Origin: Nautilus pompilius
Taxonomy: Eukaryota > Mollusca > Cephalopoda > Nautilida > Nautilidae
Length of the DNA: 64,000 bases
Direction of reading: 5' to 3'
NCBI GenBank assembly: GCA_018389105.1
Contig: JACATO010000309.1
Coordinates: 1,178,001 to 1,242,000 of the forward strand
Made by a program: the position numbers and the translations under genes. The notes beneath the pieces were generated by a model, which saw nothing but the letters and a program-made list of their open reading frames with translations, ran no database searches and was not told where the DNA came from. How positions within the stretch are numbered: position 1 is the stretch's first letter; each line of letters begins with the position of its first letter. Positions 13,985 to 23,280 of this stretch are shown piece after piece.

Positions 13985-15664
13985 CCAGCTTTACTTTGTT
14001 CAAAGAAGAATACAGTCCTTAAACTGGACAAATAAACTAATTCTATTGAGTATTCAAAATAAAACTAAATTCCATAAAGGAATACAGTGAAACACAAAGA
14101 TGACTATAAACAGAGTGAATGAAAACCCAAAAGGAATGCACCTCACATGCATCATGTAAAAGATTGCAAAGAAACCATTCTTATATAATATTTAGAGCAA
14201 AATGTAAACAAAATTAGATTTGTTCCATTTTTATTGTTAGCCCAATGATTAGTTTGTGGAAAACACCCTGTAGTCAAAATGAAAATCCAGATGTATAACA
14301 AGAAAAACCAATTTTTCAACATGCTCCACTACCATGGAAAATTGTAAATTGATACATATTTAGTTAGTTTAAAAAAATGTATTTTAAATAGCTGCATTAA
14401 CAGAAAAAATACTACGAAAATACTGTCAGCATACATACTGGTCTCACTTCTACTGTAAACTACTTCATTAGAACACATGAAAATATTAGTTAAAATGGAG
14501 CCATGGAAGGCAGCTCTTCTCAGTTTATCTTATTTTCAATGATGCATCATATATTCAGATGTCTGAAGTGGCCAAAACTAACAATTTATTCATCACTAAT
14601 TTAGAAATATTAGGAACAGATATCATGTCATGATGCAATTTGTTAAAAAAATATCAATAGTATAATCAAGAGGGACACTTATAAATGAAATAGCATCAAA
14701 ATTGCACATTAAATTAACACTTTAAAAGAGAAAAAAATTGGAAGGATTCTTTAACAATATTACTTTTTATGGATCTTTATTAGATAAGAAGCAAGATTAT
14801 AATTGTTAGTGCCTGGAATTAATATAATAGGTCTCACTAAACCTTGTTTGTGAATATTATGGAATCTGTAGAGAGCAGATCTGTTTACAACCCCACTGCT
14901 ACTCCAACCCCACCAAAATTAGTCATCTTGTTTAATAAATGGAGCCCCTCCAGTTGAAAATACAAATTTAAAACCATACTATTGGTCTAAATTTATTGCT
15001 ATTGATCAATCAATACCCAAAATCAAAGGTTCCTGGTTTATTACTTGATGTATGGATTGTGAAAAACTTGCTTTGTTTTCTTTCTCCCAGGTGGTTAATA
15101 TTGCACTTAGAATTGTAACTAACTAAGCATGTTGAATGGTTTATTATTGTAATTTTGAGCATTTGTGGTACAAGAATATGTCACCAGTGCTTGTAATTTT
15201 TGTCATTTCTTTTAATCAGTGAATTATACACCAACCAATCCTATCATTGATTTAAACTTAGAGCTTTTAAATAGAAGGCAGTTTCCACTTTTTTGTTGAC
15301 TGGGACTTAAAGTTCTGTGGTAGTACATGCCTCTCTATATAATCTTGAGTAGATAATTTGTTCAAGATGGACAGTTAGGGCAGATACGCCTCACAGTATA
15401 ATAAAAAATTTTGAAATTCTAAATGAGGACTGGGATGAAACTCTTGGTTATTTGAAGCATGTAAAGAAGGATAAGGGCCATGAGTCTCTGTATGAAGATA
15501 TGTGGTTTTCTAGTTGGTGCCATACCAGGTGAATGACTTTTTAAGGCACTCTGGTAACCTTAACAGGGTTTACAGACTCCCACTGTCTTTTGCTACTGAA
15601 GGTCAAACAATGGCAGCTCTCTCAGTAACAACACTGGAATCTTTGAGAAACAATGAAACAGTTG

Positions 15665-15672
15665 ATCTAGAG
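15665..15672. repeat. Left target-site duplication of the 15673-17072 hAT
   Basis: ATCTAGAG, identical to 17073-17080 on the other side. Eight bases is the standard hAT duplication length. Confidence 0.9.
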
Positions 15673-15989
15673 CAGGGATTCCCAACCGATGGGTCGTGAA
15701 GCCTTGGCAGGGGGGTCGCGTAGCCTTGCTAAAAGTGGCTTGGGATAATATTAATTTCAACTCATCAATTACATTTTTTATGCTCTTACATATTTTTTTG
15801 TTTTTGTTTCACTGCAAAAAAATGTGTGTTACAGTGGTTCAATGTCATTAGATGATATTGGGGGTGTCTGTATGCGTGCCTGTGTAAATGTGTATGTGTA
15901 TCTGCAAGTGTACATATGCTGAGTGTCTGTTTAGCTGTGCTTAAGCATGTGTGTTCAGTTACTTGTAGTGCTGTAGCGCGTCCCATGTG

Positions 15990-16122
15990 TGTGTGTGCAT
16001 GCGCGCTCGCTGTCGACACGTGAGTCGCATGCCCATCGCTGATTGGTCGATGACGAATCACACGACTAGCCCGGACTGGGATGCGGGGCCGGGGGAAGTG
16101 TGTGGTATAAGGCAGCGAGAAG
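15990..16122 (+). promoter_or_regulatory. GC-rich promoter-like segment inside the hAT derivative
   Basis: In strong contrast to its surroundings this segment is GC- and CpG-rich. It contains an NRF1-like GCATGCGCGC near 15998, an inverted CCAAT box GATTGG at 16041-16046, and TATAA at 16106-16110. The TATAA is 13 bases before the ATG at 16123, which is too close for a conventional TATA box serving that ATG with a normal 5' leader. The motif set is therefore suggestive only. It may be the original transposase promoter or subterminal transposase-binding sequence. Confidence 0.35.
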
Positions 16123-16767
16123 ATGAAGCATGGAATATGGAATAAAAGGGTTGCATACCTTGCCGACATTTTCGACCAGCTGAACAAGCTAAATTTGAAG
16201 CTTCAAGGAAGTGAAACACATATTCTCCTTTTTCAAGATAGTCTCCAGGCCTTTGTTTCCAAACTGCAGAACTGGCATCGGAAAACCAATCTTGGAAACA
16301 TTGCTATGTTCAAAAAACTTTGTGGAGTGATGGATGAGTCTCAGGTCCAACTGGATCAGTTCTTCAAGGATGAGATTACTGAACATCTTCAGTCTCTAGA
16401 AGAGGAATTCGAGCGATACTTCCCTGAGCTATCAGAGGAACAGGAGGCCCTGGTAAGGAACCCATTTTGTACTGCACTTGATGTATCCAGCATCCCAGAT
16501 GAGATCCAAGATGAATTTCTGGATCTAAGGAACGACTCTCCAGCTCGTGATCTCTTCAAGGTGAAATTGGTGACTCAGTTCTGGTGCACTATGTATCAGT
16601 CATACTCCAAAGTCAGCATGATAGCCCTATGTGTCCTTGTTCCATTCGCTTCTACCTACCTGTGTGAAGCAGGATTTCCAACTCTTGTCAATATAAAAAC
16701 AAAGAATAGGAACAGATTAGATGTCGGAGATGACATGAGACTGGCTCTAACAAATGCTCTGCCATGA
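16123..16767 (+). CDS. C-terminal ZBED5/FAM200-like hAT transposase ORF, 214 aa, truncated
   Basis: This uninterrupted ORF lies within the 1.4 kb hAT. Early residues AYLADIFDQLNKLNLKLQG (about residues 11-29) are the block that follows the catalytic region in ZBED5/FAM200-type transposases. LQNWHRKTNLGNIAMF (about 50-65), a coiled acidic stretch ending FERYFPEL, RNPF and LDLRNDS follow. Then come FWCTMYQSYSKVSMIAL and the hAT dimerisation signature PFASTYLCEAGFPTLVNIKTKNRNRLD, split here at CEAGFPTLVNIKTKNRNRLD, and LALTNALP at the end. The BED zinc finger and most of the RNase H-like catalytic core are missing, so it cannot transpose itself. A free dimerisation-domain protein could be a repressor or an exapted product, but no evidence of expression exists here. 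Confidence 0.75.
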   Translation: MKHGIWNKRVAYLADIFDQLNKLNLKLQGSETHILLFQDSLQAFVSKLQNWHRKTNLGNIAMFKKLCGVMDESQVQLDQFFKDEITEHLQSLEEEFERYFPELSEEQEALVRNPFCTALDVSSIPDEIQDEFLDLRNDSPARDLFKVKLVTQFWCTMYQSYSKVSMIALCVLVPFASTYLCEAGFPTLVNIKTKNRNRLDVGDDMRLALTNALP

Positions 16768-17072
16768 ATTTCAAGGCTTGCCACTCAAATGCAACATCAG
16801 GCATCCCCAGCTGGGCTGGATAGCTGTTGGAACCTATGTTGATATTATTGTAAGAATAATTGTTCTTTTTGTGAATTAAGGTTGGACCAATGTTGTGATT
16901 TAGTTTGCCAATAAATAATTACAGGATTCTTAAATAAATTTTTTGTTAGATGTTTCTTTCCCTCTACTTCACAGAAAATAAAATGTAAATCAAGCTGCTG
17001 ATAGTAGGGGGTTGCGTGAGTTTCAAGCTTTTGGGTAAGGGGTCGCGAGTGCAAAAATGTTGGGAACCACTG

Positions 17073-17080
17073 ATCTAGAG
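17073..17080. repeat. Right target-site duplication of the 15673-17072 hAT
   Basis: ATCTAGAG, identical to 15665-15672, directly after the terminal CACTG of the element. Confidence 0.9.
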
Positions 17081-17660
17081 TGATTGGCCTAGAACTTCCC
17101 AGGAGGCTTACCAGGATGTATCTATGAAAGCTCTCTACTATTTCTCATGTCAATTGCACTGAAAATCAATTCAACCGGACTGGGTATGGAGCATACTTGA
17201 ATTTGAAGAATCTGCTTCTCATAGCAGTTACAAAAGATGACTGACCATGAGTTGTCAGCTGTTTGACTTTCATGATTCTGACAAAGAAATCAAGACTACT
17301 TGAAACCCAGCTTATCACTCTAGACTCTCAACAAGATAGTTCCTCGCCATTAGTGAAAAGCATAATAGACTCTATCACTGATGATGGACCATCGTTATTC
17401 ACTGAAATTATGGTAATATTAAAATTTATTCTAGTTATATCTACCACTAATGTTGCCAATGAAAGATCAGGGTTAGGGTTATGAGAAGAATTAAAACACT
17501 TAAAGTCAACCATAATAAATAAATAAAAATGGATAAATACTCATGGTAATGCACATTCACAAAGATGGTTAAAGACAAGCTCTATTTAATTGAGATGACA
17601 AACAAGTTTATGACTGGTCATGAATATAGATTGTTTATCTTTGGCCATTTCTCTTAAGCA

Positions 17661-18452
17661 GACAACGCCAAGGTTGAATGATACAGGGATGGGTGGGTGG
17701 ATAAACCTTTGTTTCAGTGACTAAAAAATAACTTGCAAGTACTCAAACATGGATATATATTTATATTATATACGTATGCATAAATTCTTTGTTATGTTAT
17801 TCCAATCATTATTTGTTTATAAAAGGTTTTGTTAATAGAGCATTGTTGTTTTTATTATGTATTTATTTACACTTTTAACACTATTGGCTTGACAATGGGG
17901 CAGGCAGGGTAGCTATTCTGAAGGTGTACCCCCCTCTGCTTCCACTTTTACAGGCCTGCCTAGCACATTGAAATTTTGAAGTGTCACTGTCTAGAACCAT
18001 TTAAGTGAATCATCTTGATTTATTTCTTGATGAATTATGAGCAACAGAATGTTCAGAATGCTCAATTAAAAAAAAAACAAACTTGGTTTTCTTGTATTAA
18101 TGAAAGTGTCTCATACTACAATATTTTAGAAGTGAAAAATTAATCAACATTTTTTAACACCATTACAAAATATTTCAAATGTATTCATGATAAGGAAGAC
18201 AGGAAAACAATAAGCCAAATATTTGAATGGAATGTATGTATTACCAGTTTGAACATTGGTTTCCCACATTCCACCATTGTGTTGAAAATAACCTACCTAT
18301 ACCACAGATACATACTAATTTTCACATGATAGTTAGAACTTTCTTAGTTAATAAAAACTACTTTGCAATACTTTTACTGGACTTAATTCTGAAAATAGAT
18401 GTACAAACGGATAGCTCAGCTTTGTATTTAACAGCTTTTAAATACAAACCTT
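17661..18452. other. Non-coding gap between transposon relics
   Basis: No gene is recognised. A less AT-rich patch at 17890-17990 contains an inverted GGCAGGC/GCCTGCC pair and a C-run. It may be a terminal remnant of a DNA transposon, but no matching partner end was found. Confidence 0.5.
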
Positions 18453-18753
18453 GGTGGTTAGTGGTTAGATTACTTAATTGTCAAAGTTGAGGGAGCCCAG
18501 AGTTAAATTCTTACAGAGATTGGTTTGGTTTTAGATACCTCCCTTGGCATGCTTCCTTCTCTCTCTTCACTAGTTGGTCACTTGAGTTTTCTCTGGGCAT
18601 TCCAGTTTTCTCCCACATCTAAAAATTAAGAGTTCTAGTAAAGGTTTCCTGCTGAAGTTGGCAGTGCTGGGCTCTCCTGATACAAGATAACACTCTGCCA
18701 GTTAATTGTAACATTATGCTTTCTTGTAGACACTGGTGAATTAAAAAAAAAAA
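18453..18753 (+). repeat. tRNA-derived SINE, full-length-like copy
   Basis: The head carries GGTGGTTAGTGGTTAGATTA, an A-box-like segment of a degenerate tRNA, and AGAGTTAAATTC near 18500, a decayed B-box. The body contains GTTTTCTCTGGGCATTCCAG and then TTTTCTCCCACATCTAAAAA, followed by GGTTTCCTGCTGAAGTTGGC. It ends at an A-tract at 18743-18753. The same body, in the same order, is found in reverse at 30711-30875 and 56861-57100, which establishes a dispersed family. A CCGGTTTCCTCCCAC-like body motif is, as I remember, shared by SINEs of many marine invertebrates. No clear target duplication was seen. Confidence 0.7.
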
Positions 18754-19369
18754 CCACAAATCACATACTTAGGTATCTGCAATGTGGGTGCAAGAGGGGG
18801 GCAACTGATCCCTTTCTGGAAAGTTGATGATAGTATAATGATGGCATTATTTTTTGTTTGATTTCACCCTGCTCACTAGTGCATGGTGAATCTTGCAAGA
18901 AATAATGAGTCTGCCAAGTATGGTCAACAGCCAGGAAGAGACTAGCATTATGTTAAAATACAATAAAAAGCACTGGCAAAGCATATGTATGTCAAAGTAA
19001 ATAACTAAACCATCTATCTGTCTCTAGTTTTGAGAAACAAGCTGATAGGTTAACTAAAAAATGAAGGGGTCACCAATTGGTTAATAAAACTGTTTTGGTT
19101 GGTTGGTTGGTTAGTGACCTTAGCAGTGCTTGTAATTGGTTAATCAAACTAAGTGCTAGTAGCCACTTTCAGATCCCACTAGAATATAATAATTGGCAGA
19201 GAAATCCCTAACCTAGTCAAGTCAAGTCAAATCATGTATGGTTTACATTTATTTAGATATTTTTTTAATCCTCATTTACAAAAATGGATATCAGAAAGTT
19301 TTAGCAAAGCAGAAATTAGGAACACCAGAGAAGGCAAGAATTTATAAACAAAGCTGCACTATCTCCTGA
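18754..19369. other. Non-coding gap with GGTT repeat
   Basis: A (GGTT)n run lies at 19095-19112 and a TCAAG repeat at about 19217-19231. A G-rich GAGGGGGGCAACTGATCC near 18793 may belong to the left end of the hAT relic that follows, but this could not be confirmed. No gene is recognised. Confidence 0.45.
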
Positions 19370-21340
19370 TTCAGATTAAAAAAACAACAGTTAAATGTGA
19401 TCAACTCAATCATTCTGATGATGATCCTAATGATATTGGATTGCATGTTTATTCATCTGTAAAACTAATGGATAATTTTAAACTTAATCTACTTGTAAAA
19501 AGTGATATGTATCTCTTGAGGATTATTTCAAAAAAGGTGCAGAAGGAGCATGGAGTTTTGTCGTGTCTGACTAACTCAATATTCACCATGGTTTAGTTAT
19601 TTCCCATACCTAAAAGGAGCAATTTGTAAATATTTTACAATTTTCCAACAGTCAGTTCATCATAGAATACAGGAAGCCTTCACCAAACCACCTTTTACAA
19701 GGTATGATGACTTTCATAATGCATAGGAAGATGCAACAACTTTTTGTCCATCAGGGAAAAAACCAGAAATGAACATTGTGCATCAACTGAACAGTGCTTT
19801 GAAGTGGGATGGTGAACAGAACCAGAAAGTATTATATCCAATATTGTTGATTGCTTTACATGGTAAAGGAAATGAAACTGGGAATGTTCAAAGCCTGTTT
19901 AATGTCCATATTTAATTAGATCAAATGCTACAAAACCATTTGGAAAATGCTCCAGCTAATGCTTGTTATTCATCTGTTCATGTAGAAAATTAATCAATCA
20001 TTCTCTGGGAAGAGTTTTTTTGGCAAACAATTCCATTGGATTTTCAATAATTGCTGATGAAAGTGCTGACACATCTGGAAAGGAGCAATTGTCACTTAGT
20101 GTACATTTTGTAAAAAAAATGACCTATGAAAATATTATCAAAGAAAAATTTCTTGCATTCACAAGACTATATGAACTGGATGCTACTTCAATTGCCAATA
20201 CTATCATTAATCAGTGTACAAAGTTTGGCTTGAATCTAGAAAAACTACATTCTCATGGATGTGATGGGTGCTCTACGATGGCAGAAAAGGAAAGGGACAT
20301 GCAAGCTATAATAAAACTTAAGTCCAAAAGCTGTGTTTGTCCATTGTGCTGCTCATAAACTGTACCTGAGATATGCAAAGCAATTAGTACAATCAAAGAT
20401 ATCATAAAATTTTCTTGAGTCCAAAGAGAAGATGTCTTTTCCAAAATGTGCCACTACTATCTGAAACAGGTTGGACTGCAAAGCACAAAAGTATTAAAAT
20501 TTTTTCTAATAACTCTAATGCATTTTTGATTAGTTAAACATACTGGCCACCACTACAGCTTGACATAAGACACAACAAGATGCACACCAATTAGAATCTG
20601 TTTCTAGCACAATGACATTTATTTTTTGTCTGACTAATTTCTAGGTATTCAGCAATGCTAGAATCTGTAACATAAGCTCTCCCAGCTGTTGAACTTGATA
20701 TCTTAAAAATGTATGATCATGTTTAGGAGTTTATAAGTGTTTCTTGAACACTGACAAAAAGTAGAACAACAATTCAACAAACTTGTTGCTAAAGTTCAAC
20801 AGCTGTTGAAGAAGTTGATATTGAATTATCTAGTCTCAGACAATGCATATGGCAGACTATTTTTGTCAAACATTGTATATGCCATATTTGGACTCAATCA
20901 TTTCATCGCTAGAGAGCTGGTTGTCTGTAGAAAATAAAATATCTGTATTTTTTGCCCTTATCCTGTACAAATGGTGCACATTGTACATGAAGAATTTTAA
21001 AATTAAATTTAAAAAATAAATGGTGTGTATAAAATTGAAAACTTGGAAGATATTATCATCTGGTTTGAATAAAAGGAGAAACAATGAGTTACCAAATCAA
21101 AAAATTGACTCATTGAGTTGTTAGAGTTCACTGATTTACTCCCTCCCATTCATCAAGCAATTAATATTGCTCTGGCATAACCAGTAACAACCTGCACAGC
21201 AGAATGGTCACTTAGTATAATGAGAAGGGTGAAAACATGGCTGAAGTCAAAAATGGAAGCTGATGGTTTGTCTTGACTTTGTATGATAAGCGTTCATAGA
21301 GAAAATGTTACAGGGACTTATTCAAAGAGTAATGGATGAA
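19370..21340 (+). pseudogene. DUF4371/ZMYM1-like hAT transposase relic
   Basis: Ordered transposase fragments are visible. DPNDIGLHVYSSVKLMDNFK near 19425 is the pre-TTF segment. KVLYPILLIALHGKGNETG and then LQNHLENAP lie near 19830-19950. The best block is IIADESADTSGKEQLSLSVHF (split at IIADESADTSGKEQ) within 19963-20358. It continues through DATSIANTIINQCTKFGLNLEKL and HGCDGCSTMA, the DUF4371 catalytic D-E-S-D and C-D-G-C-S-T-M-A motifs. A dimerisation piece (ITSNNLHSRMVT in one frame, reading as a decayed I-PVTTCTAEWSLSIMRRVKTW) lies at 21170-21250, and an NVTGDLFKRVMDEFGMLEKH-like tail at about 21300-21350. Many frameshifts and stops make it non-functional. A CCCCCTCCCC-AGAAAAACCCC stretch ending at about 21622 resembles the right end of such elements, but the left end is unresolved. 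Confidence 0.75.
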
Positions 21341-22416
21341 TTTGGAATGTTGGAAAAACATGTTTTTTATTGTAAGCTCTGATTGGGGTAGGTAGCACAA
21401 TCGCAAAGGAAGCATACTACTGTCGAAATAATCTAAATGAATCACAAGAAATATATTCACAAGTAAAAAAAAAAATTAATGATCAAAATCAAATACCTTT
21501 GATAGAAAAAAAATATTATTATCTTTTTATTTTTTGACATTACTATGCTTTCTATGCTTTCATTGCTAGACACATTCTCCACATTTGATATGTTGTTCCC
21601 CCTCCCCAGAAAAACCCCTACAGACAGCCATGATCTCATAATTCCATTTCTTTAAACCCAAGTTCTGAGCTAATTAATTTAGTTTTAAATTGTAATGTTT
21701 CATGAACATTAGAAAAGTTACTGGATAATTTGAATTGACAAAATAGGATGACATTAAAAGTATAAAAAGTAAGTAAATAATAGTCTTTAAAAAAAATTAG
21801 ATATAACATTCCCTAATGCAGTATTAAATAGTTATTTGTTTATTTTAATTTTCTTCTTAAGGTAAACATTTATAAACAAAGTGGTATTGGTTAGTTGACT
21901 CTGTTCTTAATCCTATAGTTTCTTTTACTGAACATTCTGACAAGTTCTTCACTCGAAGATGTCTAACCAGAGTTTTCTTGAACTGAATTGCAATTTATAA
22001 ATTTTTCAGGCAAGTTGGTTTGTGCATTAACTTCTGTTGCTAAGTGGAGGAGAAAAGGCAAAACCAATTTGGATATTCCAGGTTTTGTTTTATGTAACAG
22101 TTTCTTTTTTAGAGTACACTTAGATGAATGTTGAACTTGTTATCTTTTGGTCAAAAGATACAGGAAGTTTGTTGTATATAGTTAATATTTTTAGTTAGCA
22201 TTCTATTATCCAAAAGAATATGTCGTTTTTATAGTTATAACAAATGGTCTTAGCCATCTATCAATTTACTCATTTTATAGAAGAAATATTAAGTTATGGA
22301 AGCTCTTAGTTATTAATATATATTTTTATATTTACATAGCAGATTCCTTCTCATATAAATGTTATTAAGAATAGTGTATATATTTATATGGGCATAAAAA
22401 GTAGGGCTATTAAAAT
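21341..22416. other. Non-coding, possible 3' flank of the preceding hAT relic
   Basis: A C-rich stretch at 21597-21622 in an otherwise AT-rich area may be the terminal part of the hAT relic. The remaining sequence has A/T runs and no recognisable gene. Confidence 0.4.
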
Positions 22417-23280
22417 TTGACATACTGTATATCTAATTCTACTTGTGAAGAAAAACACAAACCAATTGGAAGCCAAAGAAAACAATTTTTTTTAGCAAAA
22501 TTAGCTCATGGAATTAAAAACCTATTAGTGGAGGAAATAAGTCATAAATTGTACAAGGACTTCAGAGTTAAAAATTGCAAGAATGACCCACATAGTCTCT
22601 TGGTCTGTGTGCAGCTAACACATGGTTTGCAATACTCTGAGATTTCTGATCACTTCTACTTGGCAAGACTACACCCAGATCATGTTGGTTTGGTGGAAGA
22701 GGGATTCTTGAGCCTTATTCCTGAAGTGCTCACTGGATGAAAGATATGAAGAAACGGTTATATAGTCCATTGTGGTGGTGGTGGTGTTGGCCCTAAAAAA
22801 TGCACTTGTGATCCTAGAACTTTGCATGACCTGGAGTTACGTTTTGAAAAAAGAACTATTAGGTCTGTCTTCTTTAGGTAACCTTGATTGTCAGTCAAAC
22901 TCTAGTGACCAAGGGAGTTATACCAGCCATGATCTCTTCCAAACACCATTATGTTTCTACTACCTCCATAATTATCATGTAAACAAAATTGACAGCATCA
23001 TGGTGCTCAATCCATTGATACCATACATATTACCTGTTGTTTACCAGCTTTCAGCAGAAAAACATCACTTTCTGCCATTTTATCCTTTAACAGTGATGAC
23101 AAATAGCACAGCAATGCCATTTGCTCAAAGGTTGACTATTAAAAAGATAGTATGTAAACCTTCATAATGAAGTCTGTTTGTGGTAGTTTATCTGGATGCC
23201 AGGCAGGTGTTGCTCTGCCAGCCGGCATTGTTGGATCTGGAGAGCAGTGAATCCTGTCTTGCAGGGCCATTTCTCTGATC
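22417..23280 (+). other. Unexplained coding-like, less AT-rich patch
   Basis: Two open frames on the + strand, 22417-22740 (107 codons) and 22772-23167 (131 codons), lie back to back across a (GGT)n run at 22771-22786. The first reads like ordinary protein, with segments such as QRKQFFLAKLAHGIKNLLVE and DPHSLLVCVQLTHGLQYSEI. I do not recognise either frame. Composition differs from the flanks. A decayed retrogene, a transposon ORF or an isolated exon are all possible. No splice structure, poly-A tail or terminal repeat was found to choose between them. Confidence 0.3.

Larger units (their letters stand above)
9818..15499. other. Non-coding sequence, no gene recognised
   Basis: No open frame here reads as a known protein. 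A less AT-rich patch at 10240-10380 is unexplained. A probable diverged copy of the palindromic MITE family lies at 11794-11864, and a compact hairpin at 13936-13984. The rest is AT-rich with homopolymer runs. Confidence 0.55.
15673..17072 (+). mobile_element. 1.4 kb ZBED5/FAM200-like hAT element, complete ends, perfect 8-bp TSD
   Basis: The left end CAGGGATTCCCAAC (15673) and the right end GTTGGGAACCACTG (ending 17072) form hAT terminal inverted repeats. In reverse complement the right end reads CAGTGGTTCCCAAC. The element is flanked on both sides by the identical 8-bp duplication ATCTAGAG (15665-15672 and 17073-17080), the hAT hallmark. Subterminal GGGTCGCG and GGTCGCGAG motifs resemble those of Charlie-type hATs. 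The 1.4 kb length is far below an autonomous hAT, so it is an internally deleted derivative. It joins a GC-rich left segment to the C-terminal part of the transposase. The perfect duplication and open frame make it clearly younger than the relic it sits in. Confidence 0.92.
15500..17660 (+). pseudogene. ZMYM1/TTF-type hAT transposase relic, interrupted by a younger hAT
   Basis: Fragments of a hAT transposase can be followed in order when the nested element at 15673-17072 is skipped. TLESLRNNETVDL before the insertion matches the family's TLQSMRNNSTFDLF. After the insertion come QEAYQDVSMKALYYFSCQLH, a QPDW segment, and FHDSD followed by LLETQLITLDSQQ near 17290. The hAT dimerisation segment FTEIMVILKFILVISTTNVANERS then runs to 17469 (split at ILKFILVIS), followed in a shifted frame by MRRIKTLKSTI. 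Last comes LMVMHIHKD, then a decayed stretch ending RLFIFGHF-like by about 17655. The reading requires several frameshifts and stops, so it is dead. The ends (terminal repeats) were not found. This is the older host of the nested element. Confidence 0.65.

Noticed and set aside
15786..16187. 133-codon minus-strand frame rich in H, T and R
   Set aside because: It is antisense to the GT-rich and CpG-rich part of the 1.4 kb hAT; the His/Thr pattern comes from the TGTG repeats.
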